Shown here in pieces: positions 1 to 11,775 of a stretch of DNA of 64,000 nt. The stretch's first letter is position 1; each line of letters begins with the position of its first letter. Source of the stretch: Carya illinoinensis (Eukaryota; Streptophyta; Magnoliopsida; Fagales; Juglandaceae); the NCBI RefSeq assembly GCF_018687715.1, contig NC_056755.1:21731501-21795500 (forward strand). The letters run 5' to 3'. The translations under genes and the position numbers were made by a program. The notes under the pieces were generated by a model. That model was given only the letters and a program-made list of their open reading frames with translations. It did no database searches and was not told where the DNA came from.

Positions 1-272
1 CCCAAAAACCCTAAATAAACAATGCGTCGGGTACTGTAGCGTGAACAGTGCCATACGCCGCGCTACAGTTACTTCTGAAACCCTATTAAGACATAAAATT
101 TTAACTTTCCAAATAAACCCTTGGCCAAAAATACAAGGCCTTCCCAAAAATAACCCTAGTCTATTAGAAATAAGATATACGTGGGCCAAGCATCCTCAAG
201 CCCACTTCTTCTAAACTAATAATAAAATACCGTTAAACAAATTCAAAGCCTTAACAACAATAGACCCAATCT

Positions 273-497
273 CTAAGTCATGTCTTCCATAGCTTGTATC
301 AAGTGGATCAAAACTGGTTCTTTTTCCTTGAAGCCCATTTTGAGTGTTGGGCTCTTCCTAGCTTCATCCCAAATGGATTGCACCAATCCTTGCATTGCTT
401 CCTTGATCTTCTTGGCTCTTGATCTTGTAATTGCCCCATCTGGAATTTGCAAGGGATCTTTAAGGATAGCTCCACCTTGGTTCCCATCAAGGTGGTG
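273..497 (-). pseudogene. Ty3/gypsy polyprotein tail remnant
   Basis: On the minus strand an open stretch of about 75 codons between two stops contains DGAITRSRAKKIKEAMQGLV. A run of the type ITRxRAKKhKEA is common in plant gypsy polyproteins between the pol domains and the 3' end. The DNA beyond its stop (positions 1-272) has the character of a gypsy 3' untranslated or LTR region. No reverse transcriptase or integrase is present, so this is a fragment cut off by the window edge or by decay. Gene family is inferred from the motif only. Confidence 0.6.
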
Positions 498-1421
498 CTA
501 ATTAGTGTAGGGTGGCTTGAACAACTGTGGTGCAAAGAAGGCTGCAGCAAAACCTTAGATGTAGAGAAAGGAGTAAAACCAACATGCGTGGAGCTCACGG
601 TTTGCTTCTATACCTAGGTTACGGGTTTGAGTTTGGTGAACACAGGTTTGGAGCTTGGTGTAATAGGGCTTGGACTTTTCAATAGTTTTGGGTCCATCAC
701 ACACATAGGCCAAGTCTACTTTTTATAGACTTGGCCCATGGGTCCTAGGGTTTTCCTTGGGTCCTTATTTGAACTCTAATATATAGATTGACTTATCTAA
801 TAGATCCAACTATATTTTAATAAGAATTCGTTTGTAAACACAATTATTTTCAAGTATTCTAAATTATTTTGTATTGTAATTTGTGAAAATAAATATATAG
901 ATTTAAAAAGTGATTTGGAGAAAATTAATATAAAGTTTTCTTTTTATTTTTTGTAAAAATTGTTTTGGATAAACCTACAACCTTTTCTTAAATTCATTTT
1001 AAACTCTAAGATGAAAAGCAATTATAAGAATTTTAAAATTCATATAAAAACTTAAAACTTCGGTATGTTTATGAAATGATATTATCATATGATTGACCAT
1101 TTGCAAATTAAGTTATGAGAAATTATGTCGATGTAATTATTTTGGGAAAAAAATCCATGTAGAACTAATCATACTCATAGTCTATTTGAAATTGCATTAG
1201 GAGTCTTAAAATATACTTAAATAGTTTTAAAAGCCCTTGAATATAATTAGATTGTTTGAATATAACATATTAAAGTACTTTTTAATCTCAAATAAGTTAA
1301 AAAATACATTTAAATAAAATTATCATCTTAATAGTTTTTCTCAAATGATCTTTTTTGAATAATGCAAAACATAATTCGAATTAAAAAAAAAACTATAAAT
1401 GAGAGAAAATACCCATACTAC
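498..1421. other. AT-rich intergenic DNA, no gene seen
   Basis: This stretch has no coding frame with recognisable domains. Up to about 780 it may still belong to the gypsy fragment. After that it is AT-rich spacer. Confidence 0.5.
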
Positions 1422-1431
1422 TTTAAGATAA

Positions 1432-1845
1432 GGAAAATGCTGGTATGCCTTATGAGTTTGCCCCCTCAATTTGACCGCTTATGTATTTAATTTTTTAAAA
1501 TTATCTTTTTGCTTGATAATTAAGGAATTTACAAGGCCTAGTTTGTTTTTAGAGATGAGATGAGATAGTTGAATAAAATATTATTAGAATATATTATTTT
1601 TGTATTGGGATTTGAAAAAGTTATATTGGGATTTGAAAAATTTGAATTATTTATTTTATTTTGTATGAGAATTTAAAAAAGTTGTAATGATTAAGATGAG
1701 ATGAGATGAGGGTTTTGTGAAAGTGAACAAAGAATTTAAATATGTTTAAAAAGAATGAAAAAGAAAAGAAAAGAAATATAAAATGTGAAATTTGTACTAA
1801 TGTGCACATCTAACGATCAAAACTGGGCAATACACTAGCATTACT
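1432..1845. mobile_element. Mutator-like MITE, about 414 bp
   Basis: The ends read inward as imperfect inverted repeats: GGAAAATGCTGGTATGCC on the left and, reverse-complemented, AAAGTAATGCTAGTGTATTGCC on the right. The element is flanked by TTTAAGATAA at 1422-1431 and 1846-1855, a 9-10 bp duplication as expected for Mutator superfamily insertions. It has no coding capacity. A second MITE-like block lies inside it. Confidence 0.55.
1540..1735. mobile_element. Nested MITE-like block with GATGA runs
   Basis: An AT-rich block carries repeated GATGA pentamers near both ends and AAAAGTTGTAATGATTA-like internal sequence. The same style of sequence recurs at 32198-32590 and 40980-41270, so it looks like a dispersed non-autonomous family. 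It sits inside the larger MITE around it. Exact termini and TSD are not resolved. Confidence 0.45.
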
Positions 1846-1855
1846 TTTAAGATAA

Positions 1856-2780
1856 TTACAATTTTTAAACTTTCAAAAATATGGTCATAATTTAAAAAAA
1901 AATCAAATTATCGTCTTTTCTATATTAGAAAACACTTTTTTTTTTGTAATTTGTATCCAAACAAATGTAACATGTTTAAAAGTACTTTAAACACATGGTT
2001 ACTAAATAGTAAATAACTTTTTAATAGCGGAACTTATTACTTAAACTATAAACTAGAAACCATATAGCTATAAGTTATATTTTCCACTGCAATTCCAAGC
2101 ATACACTCAATCTAAAGAAAAACATAAGGACGAAATGATAATTCGCCTATCAAATAAGAAGTAATGCTAGATACAGTCATATGTTATGCAAGCATCGCGT
2201 ACTCTTTTTGAAAAAGAATAAGGTTCGCTATTAAAAAATTATTATTTTTATATAAATCTTATATTTACTCAATTTTTGTAAAATGAATATACTTCGCTTG
2301 CATATTTTATAATTTCAAATATATTTTTTTAAATTAATAAATTATAGCTAATAGATGGAGACTGAAAGGATAAAGTGGTAATTTACTCCATCAAATAAAA
2401 CCCACCATTCAGTTCAATAAGCCCGTAGAGGCTTTTATAATAATTAATTAATATATAGAATATGGCTAATAGAAGGGTTTGTTGGTAGCCTGACTTTCAA
2501 AATTCAAACCCAAGAGTCGAGAGCATGTACCTCTTCTTCAACCCAAACTTGGCCCACTTACTCATTTGCATTCCTTACCCACAAACGACCACCCGGCGCG
2601 TGTACAAACCCCGCCGGTTCTCACTTTCCCCCAAAAAATGAGCTTCTGCTGCTAGCCTGCTTCAAATTTTCGCAACCAAAATACATTGTCCCCCATCACT
2701 AGCAAACGTGTACATCCTCTTCGGCCTTGTATTGGCTCGTGGCTCAAACGCGAGAGGTTGTCCCGTGAGTCCAAAGCTGC
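1856..2780. other. Intergenic DNA upstream of the GTE gene
   Basis: AT-rich spacer to about 2450, then a shift to more balanced composition approaching the promoter. The start AATGCTAGATACAG near 2163 resembles another MITE end, but I could not find its partner. Confidence 0.4.
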
Positions 2781-2796
2781 CGAACTTCGTTCAGCT

Positions 2797-2812
2797 GTGT
2801 ATAATATATCCC
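2797..2812 (+). promoter_or_regulatory. Possible TATA box of the GTE gene
   Basis: TGTATAATATATCC lies in a GC-richer region about 490 bp upstream of the start codon. It is about 220 bp upstream of a likely 5' UTR intron. This is a sequence match only; other AT-rich runs are present. Confidence 0.35.
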
Positions 2813-3030
2813 TCGGCTTCACGGGGCACGATTCTCGGCCACTACCAAAAAGAAAAAAAGACAGAACGGCAGAGCATCACACGGCTCCACTCCATTCCAT
2901 TGCTGCCATCCACCAGTGCTGTGAGATAAGGATAGAAAAAGAGAGCGCACTCTGGTTGTTGGTTCTTAGATAGAGAAGGTGATTGGAGCGAGGAGATCTG
3001 ATCGAATTTTGTCTAGACCTTACTCTTCCT

Positions 3031-3256
3031 GTAAGCCCTAACTATTGACTCTTCTCTCACCCTCTCTTTCTTCGTATCTATTTTCGTGTGTTGTTGTTTC
3101 TGTTGTTCTGGGTGTAGGGTTTTGAATTTTGGGGGGGCAAAAAAAGCCCTAATTCAATTTGTTCATTTTTGTAGAAGTGTTCGGGGTGGTGAAATTGGGG
3201 TTTTCTTTTGTGATTCTTTGGTTGAGAGCAAAAACTCTAGGGCAGAGGGCTTGCAG
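3031..3256 (+). other. Probable 5' UTR intron of the GTE gene
   Basis: The donor TCCT|GTAAGC follows a CT-rich leader, and the acceptor GCTTGCAG|GATT is 41 bp upstream of the ATG. The interior is T-rich. Leader introns are common in plant chromatin genes. An alternative acceptor (GTGTAG near 3117) is possible, so the 3' end is uncertain. Confidence 0.45.
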
Positions 3257-3297
3257 GATTGGGACTTGGTGTTTCAGAATCCTAGGGCTTTGAATGT

Positions 3298-5532
3298 ATG
3301 GCTTCGGGGCCCATAGTTGGAGATGAAGATGGGGCTAGAGAGAGGCGAAGGTATGCAGAGAGCAAGGTCTATACTAGAAAATCCTTCAAAGGCCTGAAGA
3401 AAAACATCACCAACACCGATTCCGTGGCCACAAACACCGGCACCACCGGCAAGGATGACAACGTTAACAATGGTGACAGCAAGAATGAGAAAGATAGAGA
3501 TAACAATGATAAGAACGAGAGTAAAGAGTTGGCGGGGCCTCCAGAGCTGGCTGTGTTAGCGTCGGAGGATGGAAATTCGGCTCAGAAACAGCTCATTTCA
3601 AGGCTTGATGCCGTGTCACATGAATCTCCGAGCCTCAACCGGCAAGAGGAACAAGTGGTGGCAGTGCCGGGCACACGTGATGAGCCAATGGGGAATGAAT
3701 CGGAAAAGCCAGTGTTGGACAATAGGGTTAAGATCCGTTTGGCGTCAAGGTCGAAGCAGGAGATGAGGGAGCTTCGAAGAAAGCTTCAGAGTGACCTGGA
3801 GATGGTCAGGAGTTTGGTGAAGAGGATTGAAGTTAAGCAGGCGCAGATTGGTAGGTATATTCATTCTCATATGTCAGCCAATGATGGCATCAATAATGTT
3901 GGCAGTGGAGCCAAGCGGGTTCACTCAGAGGCAGCTTCTATTGATGTCGGTGTTCCCCGTGAGGTGAACAGGCCTCTGCACCCGTTGAGCATGTCAGTGC
4001 TGGATAATAGTCAGGGTTTGAGTGAAAATGTTGAGAAAGAGAAGAGGACACCAAAGGCAAACCAGTTTTACCGAAATTCGGAGTTTTTGCTTGCAAAGGA
4101 CAAGTTTCCACCAGCAGAGAGTAACAAGAAGTCGAAATCGATTGGGAAGAAGCAAGGCGGGGGAGAATTGGGACATGGCTTTTGGATGGGTACCAAGTTT
4201 TACAAGAGTTGCAGCTCTTTGCTCGAGAAATTGATGAAGCACAAGCATGGGTGGGTGTTTAATGCTCCTGTGGATGTAAAAGCTCTTGGGTTGCATGATT
4301 ATTTTAGCATTGTCAAGCATCCAATGGACTTGGGTACGGTGAAATCAAAGCTGAACAAGAATTGGTACAAGTCTCCAAAGGAATTTGCAGAGGATGTTAG
4401 ACTTACCTTTCACAATGCTATGACCTATAACCCAAAAGGGCAAGATGTTCATCTAATGGCAGAGCAGCTATTGAAGATGTTTGAAGAAAGATGGGCTATT
4501 ATAGAATCTGATTATACTCGGGAGATGAGGTATGCGATGGATTATGGGGCGGGACTTCCTACACCTACATCGAGAAATGCTTCTCAATTCCCACCACCAC
4601 CTCTTGATTTGAGAAGGATTTTGGATCGATCAGATTCAATGACTATCGATCCCAAGTTGAAGCCCATGAGTACCACTCCTTTGGCTAGGACCCCAGCTCC
4701 CAAGAAGCCTAAGGCTAAAGATCCCCATAAAAGGGACATGACTTATGATGAAAAACAGAAGCTGAGCACAAACCTTCAGAATTTACCTTCAGAGAAGCTT
4801 GATGCAATTGTACAGATTATTAAGAAGAGGAATTCCACACTTTGCCAGGATGATGATGAGATTGAAGTAGACATTGATAGTGTAGATACTGAGACTCTCT
4901 GGGAGCTCGATAGGTTTGTAACCAATTACAAGAAGAGTTTGAGCAAGCACAAGAGAAAAGCTGAACTTGCTAGTCAAGCCCGAGCACAAGCTGAGCAGAA
5001 TGTCCAGGAGAAGGTAAAGCCTTAAATCACATATTCTAACCTCTTTTTTTATTTTTGGTTACTGGTGCCTCATTTTTTTCTTCTTTTCCTTACAGATTCA
5101 GGCTCCAGTTGTGGCAGAGGTACCAAAGGAAAATACAGCAGGTATAGTTCTTCTAAATATGAGAATTGGTGGCATTTTAGATTTGAATGCCTGCATAAGC
5201 TGATAAGCTGAAACATTTTCCCTTTGTGAGCAGATGAAAGAAATGTTCCCACTATGTCACCTGTGCAAGGGGTAAAACGGGTGGACAATGGGAGTAGGTC
5301 AAGTAGTTCAAGCAGCTCTAGCAGCGATTCTGGATCCTCTTCAAGTGGTACCTGATATAGTTTTACCATTATTCTATATCATCAGATATCCTTGTTTGTT
5401 TTATGTTTGGGCTTTCAGCTATGACTTTTTTATTTAAATCAAGCTTTTCTCTAATACATACTTGTTTTTGCAGACTCTGACAGTGACACTTCATCAGCAT
5501 CTGGATCTGATGTTGGGTCACCAAGAACTTGA
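3298..5532 (+). CDS. GTE4: BET-family bromodomain transcription factor, GTE4-like
   Basis: Predicted exons are 3298-5013, 5096-5141, 5234-5347 and 5474-5532, all joined at GT-AG sites with matching phase, giving about 644 residues. The N-terminus is polar and low-complexity. A basic/coiled stretch lies near residues 153-187. A bromodomain spans about 300-405, with the acetyl-lysine-binding asparagine probably N378 in TYNPKG. A NET domain spans about 478-550 (ETLWELDRFV). The tail is rich in Ser and Asp and ends near GSDVGSPRT. Plant GTE proteins bind acetylated histones in the nucleus and promote transcription; GTE4 of Arabidopsis is tied to cell division. The start was chosen for its MASGP-type opening, which resembles GTE4 proteins. 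If intron 1 is retained, translation stops after 575 residues and the Ser-rich tail is lost. Assignment to GTE4 rather than GTE3/5 is by length and N-terminus and is less certain than the family. Confidence 0.9.
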
Positions 5533-6599
5533 GCTTATCCTGTGCAGGTAGGATTATTTCCACTTATTTTGTCCCAGAGTTTATATGGTTTCGTGTTCTT
5601 CACCTCTCCTATATAGTTCTTCTATTTTTGTACAGAGTCATATTTTTTTACTGTGCGTCTGAGTTCTGAAATTATATGGCATTTTGATGCTTATTTACAA
5701 TTTTGTTTGTGTAAGACTTTCTGCGATTGAGATGCAATAGATAATGAATAGTTTGTTCACACCATACAAAAGTGGAGTCAATGGCAGTTGAATATTGGAA
5801 TTGACCAGAGGTGGTGCTGGCTACCCATGGTTCGGAGAGATTGGTGGGTCATAGATATTGTTATTTTGTGGGAATCTTGTCAACAAGTTATGCCTCTTTT
5901 GTGACCATAGGGGTTATAAATATCAGAAAGCAAACAAGGGTGATATGTCAAGGCCAAACCACATGAGGGCTTATATGCACTTTTGCATACTTGCTGGTAG
6001 CTTAGTACCTTTAACTGTAGATTATATTGCATAAGTCGATTCCAATTTGTCAATAATTTAGTGCAAGATGTTTTAGAACTTCGGTGAATTTGAAATAAAG
6101 TTATTATACCTAATAGGCATATATAAATGAGATGTGTCTTTCTATGTTCTACATGTGTGGAAAGAGGCCATCCTTCTTTCCTTCTGTGCCTGTGGGAAAG
6201 ATAAACGACACCATGTTATTGTGTTGTGTAGGTGGTAAGCATATCATTTTTTGTGCTATGTATATTATGCTGATTTGAACTTCAATTATGTTTTATAGTT
6301 ATATTCACTTAAAATTATAGTTGTATTTAGCTTGGATTTATGATACCTCAAATAATTATGGTATGTATTTAAGTCCTATTGGGTGCTTGATTTGCAAAAT
6401 GTGTATGGGTGTTCTCACATTGGTTGTAAGGTTAAATTTAGTTTATAAGTGATTCTATGTAAAACCTCATTTTTCCGATAATATTGGGAATATTACCATG
6501 AACTTTCATAGAACCAGGTGAAAAGAGTTCCATAAACTTTTAGAAATTCAAACAACAATGATTTATTTAAACCTACAACAACAAACGTAATAATATGAT
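5533..6599 (+). other. GTE 3' UTR and downstream spacer
   Basis: Sixteen bases after the stop lies CAG|GTAGGA, a plausible donor for a 3' UTR intron. AATAAA occurs near 6093. No coding frame with domains is seen. Whether transcripts end here or splice to a far exon (see 18849) cannot be decided from sequence alone. Confidence 0.4.
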
Positions 6600-6615
6600 A
6601 TATCAAAACTAATCA

Positions 6616-6848
6616 AACCCCTAGGGGTTGGCTCAAGTGGTAAAGGCCTTGGTTTTGGTGGTATGCTCCCTCTAGGTCTAAGGTTTGAATTCTTTTGGGT
6701 GCAAACAATTTCTAGGGGCCATCAGACTGGGGGATTTTCCCCTTGAATTACCTGAGGCGCAATTGCTGAAAACTCATTGCCAAAAGCCTATGCACCCCTT
6801 GGATTAGTCGAGATGCTGTTCTTGAACACCCAATGCCAATGAAAAAAA
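6616..6848 (+). mobile_element. tRNA-derived SINE, copy 1
   Basis: The head carries a box A-like TGGCTCAAGTGGTAAAGGCC and a box B-like GGTCTAAGGTTTGAATTC spaced as in a tRNA gene, then an unrelated body and an A8 tail. Flanks ATATCAAAACTAATCA (6600-6615) and ATATCAAAAGTGATCA (6849-6864) are a 16-bp TSD with two differences. The internal promoter would be read by RNA polymerase III. It shares its whole length with the copy at 15103. Confidence 0.85.
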
Positions 6849-6864
6849 ATATCAAAAGTGATCA

Positions 6865-7446
6865 TGAACTTAATAGTACATGAATTTATAATAGTTGATG
6901 GGATAAACACTTAATTCAATTTTAACTAGGTCAATGTCTATTTGATTGGCATTGGCTTGCAAATTAGTCATCATCATTGTTTACATAGAAAATGGGTTGA
7001 CTGTTATTGACTTGGCCATTTTTAATTATCTTTATAAGAAATTTCAACTTCGCATGTATATTGTAAAAATCAAAATTCTGGGTGGCCTACTACACGTTAA
7101 TGGTTTTATGCCTGGGTTATGCACTTGCCCCGCACATCTTCATAGGATGTGGACATCGAGCGGACCACATCTGCACATTTACCTTTTTGTTCCAGTACCT
7201 TCATATCCTCACCATATGGCCTAAAGAAATAACTTTCGAAAACTGTACATTCATTCATCATCGTACTTTCTTTTCTTTTGGTACCCTTCATTTTCATCAC
7301 GGCATGTACATTTCATATCACAGGATAAGCATACACCATTCAAGCATTTGGAAAATTCATCTTCATAATAATCATAAGGCTTACAAGAAAGTCATAACAT
7401 TGCAACATATAACTTGGAAAATCCATTTGTGAAAATGTAGTATTTT
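6865..7446. other. Spacer, no gene seen
   Basis: Open frames here have no recognisable domain or codon pattern, and no repeat ends were found. Confidence 0.4.
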
Positions 7447-7457
7447 AATTTGAAAGA

Positions 7458-7652
7458 TGGAAATTCTTTGTGTTCTCTTTATTTCAATGGTTTTCGGCTA
7501 TAGTGCTTAATGGAGCTTCAACTCATGATTTTCTGTTTTTGTTTTCTTCTTTATAGAATGTAATTAGGTGTTTTCTTTTGTATACTTCCTGTTTGCATGG
7601 GCTTTGCCTATTTCATTCAATGAATAAAATTCTTTCTTACTTATCAAAAAAG
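7458..7652 (+). mobile_element. 5'-truncated LINE, 3' UTR only
   Basis: The sequence ends with a LINE-type 3' UTR (GGGCTTTGCCTATTTC, then AATAAAATTC and a short A run). It resembles the tail of the larger LINE at 16137-18475, where GGGCTATGCCTATTTAC is followed by AATAAAATTC. Near-identical AATTTGAAAGA (7447-7457) and AATTGGAAAGA (7653-7663) are a likely TSD. Only about 195 bp was integrated. Confidence 0.6.
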
Positions 7653-7663
7653 AATTGGAAAGA

Positions 7664-7968
7664 AAAGGCATGATCATACTACTTACTATGCTTCCTTAAG
7701 TTCATAAAATGGACACTTGTTTAACAATCATACGTTTCTAATGTTTGTATATTCATAGTCCTTGGTATATTCATATTTCATCGCGTTTCTAATGTTTGTC
7801 TTATGCATACTTTTAGACATTGCATCAAATTTGATTTCCTTGCTTAAACTTGTTTCTTTTTATAAAAGTGATTCTCTTCATGGGTGATCATATTAATCAA
7901 ATGCACTGATTAGTATTGGTGAAAGCATCAGGCACACTTAAGCACCAATGCTGCTTAGAGCCTAGGTG
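7664..7968. other. Spacer, no gene seen
   Basis: About 300 bp of AT-rich DNA between the LINE fragment and the LTR composite. No motif was recognised. Confidence 0.4.
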
Positions 7969-7973
7969 CAAAG

Positions 7974-10248
7974 TGTGACAATCCCACTCTACCATGGCAA
8001 GGCCATGACTCTATACTTGTTCTTACCCTCTTATATATGTATTTTATTTTATGCCTATTTTTTTTAATAAAGTAAAATAATACGTGCCGAGCTCGAACGC
8101 ATCACGCATATACTCTGAATTTCTAAGCTAATAAAAGGGGAACACCCGATAGACATTCAATTTAACATTCATTCATAAAGGACTCTCAGAGTCCATCATT
8201 CATTCATCTAACATAACCAGTTTTAAGTAAAAAGAGACTCAGTCCCTACAGTTCATACAAAAAGGAAGTTTAGTTAAAGTATAAGGAGTTACCATCACCC
8301 CGTCATAGAAGTTACACTATTACCATCACCCCCATCATAAAATTTACATCGCACCCGAAGGTACCTTGTCTAAAGGTTAACTCAAATAAACGTCCCCACA
8401 TGGGACCCATCCTCAAAACATATAAACCATAAGCCATCACCAAAAGAACCGAACTAATAAGGGACTACTAAACATCAGCCTCTCCCTCCTCGGTAATGCC
8501 CGGCTCCTCAGCTTCAAAGGATGGCCATTACAGTTTTCATAAATTAACCTTCGTTCATTTCTTTTCTTTCTTTGCAGTCAAGCATTTTCAGTATCTTTAC
8601 TTAGTCCGATGCATATGCATTTATTTTGGAAAAATAGCATTTCATATCATGCTTACATATAAGTAGGACATTAGTTATTTAAAGGAGCATGTATGAAAAT
8701 CTCATGACTTAGAATCTACGTGCATGCATTACCATATACACATACAAACAATTATAATCGATAGGGTGCTTAACATGGGCTACCAATAAAGGCTTGTACA
8801 TAATATAGGTTCATTTACTCTTTATTTAGAGGAACGCTTGGAAAGAGATATAGAGAGATTCTTTCACAAGAGAATTTTGCGTGGGAGCATGGTCATAGCT
8901 ACTTACCTCGATCTGCTTCAGTTCCTTCAACGTCAGTAGGTCCTAATCCAATAAATAATAAGCGTGTTAATACTCATCTAACATCCTTTAAGCCCCCCTT
9001 TAAACGAGAAGCTAAAATATTATAAATCTAACGTCGTTTTCTATCCTTAGCGTTACCTCAAGTAACTACCATCTCTTGACTAACCCTTACAGGAGTAACA
9101 TAAACATAATAATTAACCTAGTTAACACATTATTTAATTAAGTATAAAATAGAAAAATAGCTAGAATAGCCCATTAAGTAACTCAAAATCCTTAGCATCA
9201 AAGTTTATAATTAAATCATTGAACACCCCTTTTAAAACAAGTTTATAGGATTACATAAATCTAAAGACCTCTAGCCTCCTAAGGAAGAAAACATAACACC
9301 ACTTCCAAAATAAAACTCATTGCACAAATGCTCATACCAAAATTATTCCAAGAATCATTTAAGATTTTAGGCAAGCTCATTTGTTAAAAACCCTCTTTTA
9401 TTTCAAAATATATAAAAGTCACCACAGCAACACAGCTCCATACATATTCGGTTACTCAAAATAGGCCATAAACATATATACATGAAAGTCACCACATCAA
9501 CACAGCTCCATACATATTCGGTTACTCAAAACAGGCCATAGATATATATATATATACACGAAAATCATAACACCAACACAGCCCCTATACATATTCGGCT
9601 AAACAAAACAGGGCATAAATCAGAAGTCTTCTTACCTTAAATATTCACCTCTTAGAAGATAAAAACAAACTTGGAAATCCCAAACTATGAACAACCCAAA
9701 ATGGGTATAGAAGAGAAGTGTATGGCATGGTTTGGGGAATGGAAAAACAGTTTCTTTCTTTCACTTGGAGGTCGCACGGCTTGAATAATGGAGAGAAATT
9801 TTGGTTTTCCTTGAATCGGAAGATGAAGGAAGAAGAAGAGAGAAAGGAATGCATCGGCTTTGGAGGAAAAGAGAAGACTTGTATTCTTCGGCTTATGACC
9901 GATGGAAGGAGAAGGGAAAAATAAAGTTTTTAGTCAAAGCTTATCTTGAAAGTTTGGTGAAGGGACGGACGGCTTGGATCAATTGTGAAAAGATAATTAT
10001 TCCACCTACCAAATCCAATGGTATAAAATCAATGGGCCAATTCATAAATAATTAAAGTTAAAGGCTTAAGAGAAAATAAATTGTGGGTATTAAAAATCAT
10101 GCTCTTAACTTGTTTTAATAATCCACATAAAATAAAAACACACACATCTTAAAATAAAATAATAAAAATCTTTATCTTAAAAAAATATTTAACTTAAAAA
10201 ATTAATAAAATGACGTAAGGACTCACGTAGTAAGACTCGGGTATTACA
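7974..10248 (-). repeat. Left LTR, minus orientation, about 2.3 kb
   Basis: Read on the minus strand it begins TGTAATACCCGAGTC and ends TTGTCACA. It matches 11776-14683 over most of its length, with added inserts in the latter. It contains two degenerate copies of a roughly 70-bp block near 9420-9605 (ACAGCTCCATACATATTCGG). Confidence 0.7.
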
Positions 10249-10943
10249 GTTTGAGAGAACAATTCAGGTTCTTGAGGATATGTTATGGGCATGTGTCTTG
10301 GATTTCAAGGAAAGTTGGATAAAATACTTGCCACTAGTTGAATTTGCCTATAATAACATCCACCAAGAGAGCATCAATGCAGCGCCATATGAGGTTTTGT
10401 ATGGGCGTAAATGTAGATCGCCCCCTTATTGGGACGAGGTTGGTGAGAAAAAGATGCTGGGCCTTGACTTAGTTCAGAATATGCAAGAAAAAGTGGCTAT
10501 CATCCGGAAGAGACTTGCTTTAGCTCAAGAAAGGCAGAAGAAATATGCCGAACATAGAAAAAAGGAGCTGCACTTTGAAGTAGGACACAAGTTATTCCTA
10601 CAGGTGGCTCCAATGAGAGGAGTTATGAGATTCGGCAAGAAGGGTAAGTTAACCCCAAGATACATCGGCCCATTCGAGATTCTTGAAAAGATAGGAGGAG
10701 TTGCTTATCGGCTTGCACTACCCCTAGAGTTTTCAGTCATGCATGATGTTTTCAATGTTTCAATGCTTTGGAAATATGTGCATGACCCTACACATGTTGG
10801 ATTATGCACCTCTCTAGGTACATGAAGATTTCTCATACGAGGAAGCACTAGTCCGAATCCTGGATAGGGAGGTTCGAGTACTTCCTAATAGAACAATTCC
10901 AATGGTCAAAGTGCTATGGAACCACCACACTTAACAAGAGGCA
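10249..10943 (+). pseudogene. Ty3/gypsy integrase C-terminal fragment
   Basis: The frame opens with FERTIQVLEDML, the tail of an integrase core. NAAPYEVLYGRKCRSP, a RQKKYAEHRRK-like stretch and the GPFEILEKIG module before the chromo-like end follow. A frameshift lies near 10797-10800, after which SYEEALVRILDREVRVL continues in another frame. The N-terminal integrase, reverse transcriptase and protease are absent, because the fragment abuts the left LTR directly. It is followed by the polypurine tract AAGGGGGGAG at 11030-11039, just before the plus-strand LTR. Confidence 0.85.
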
Positions 10944-11042
10944 ACCTAGGAGCACAAGGATGACATGAGGGATAAATATCCCACCCTTTTTCTTTGATGT
11001 ACGTTCAATTTCAAGGATGAGATTATTTTAAGGGGGGAGAGT

Positions 11043-11775
11043 TGTAATACCCGAGTCTTACTACGTAGGTCCTTACATCATTTTATTAATTCTTTAAGTT
11101 AAATAATTTTAAAATAAATATTTTTATTATTTTATTATTTTATTTTAAGATGGATGTGTTTTTTATTTATATGGATTATTAAAATAAATTGAGGGTATGA
11201 TTTTAAGACTTTACAATATTTTTCTCTTAAAGTCCTTAAATTATTATTTTTAAGAAATAGTCCAATTGATTTCCACCATTTGATTGGTAGATGAAGTAAA
11301 TATCTCCCTACATTAAATCTAAGTCGTTCATTTCACCAAACTTTCAATGTAAGTTTTGACCAAGACTTAGCTCTTTTTACTTTCCCCTTTCCGTCGATCA
11401 TATGCCAAAGAAGAACACATCTCTTTCTTCCTCCCCTAGCCGACATCTTCTTCTTCTTCTTCCTCTCTTTTTCTTCTTTTCATCTTCAAACTCAAGAAAA
11501 ACCAACGCTTTCTCTCCACTTCTTCAAGCCGTGCGACCCCAAAGAAAGAAAGAAATTGTTTTCTCATTCCCTAAGCTGTGCCATACCTCTCATTCCATAC
11601 CCATTTTTGGGTTTGTTCATAGCTTGGAATTCAAAGCATATTTTCATCTTCTAAAAGATGAAATCTTGAAGGTAAGAGGCCCTTGATTCATTCCCTAGTA
11701 TGATTTACACTTGGGTTTTGAATTTCATAATTTATCTTACATTTATGTTTCGGTTTTTCATGATTTATCTCACAT
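11043..11775 (+). repeat. Partial plus-strand LTR of the same gypsy family
   Basis: It begins TGTAATACCCGAGTC after a polypurine tract, so it is the start of a 3' LTR. It is similar to the reverse complement of 14683 downward, including the leader with CAAGCCGTGCGACC. It breaks off near 11775 and joins the reversed LTR at TAAGTAAAAAGG. Confidence 0.7.

Noticed and set aside
6618..6690. tRNA gene
   Set aside because: Box A and B are present, but no cloverleaf could be formed and a SINE body, A tail and TSD follow.
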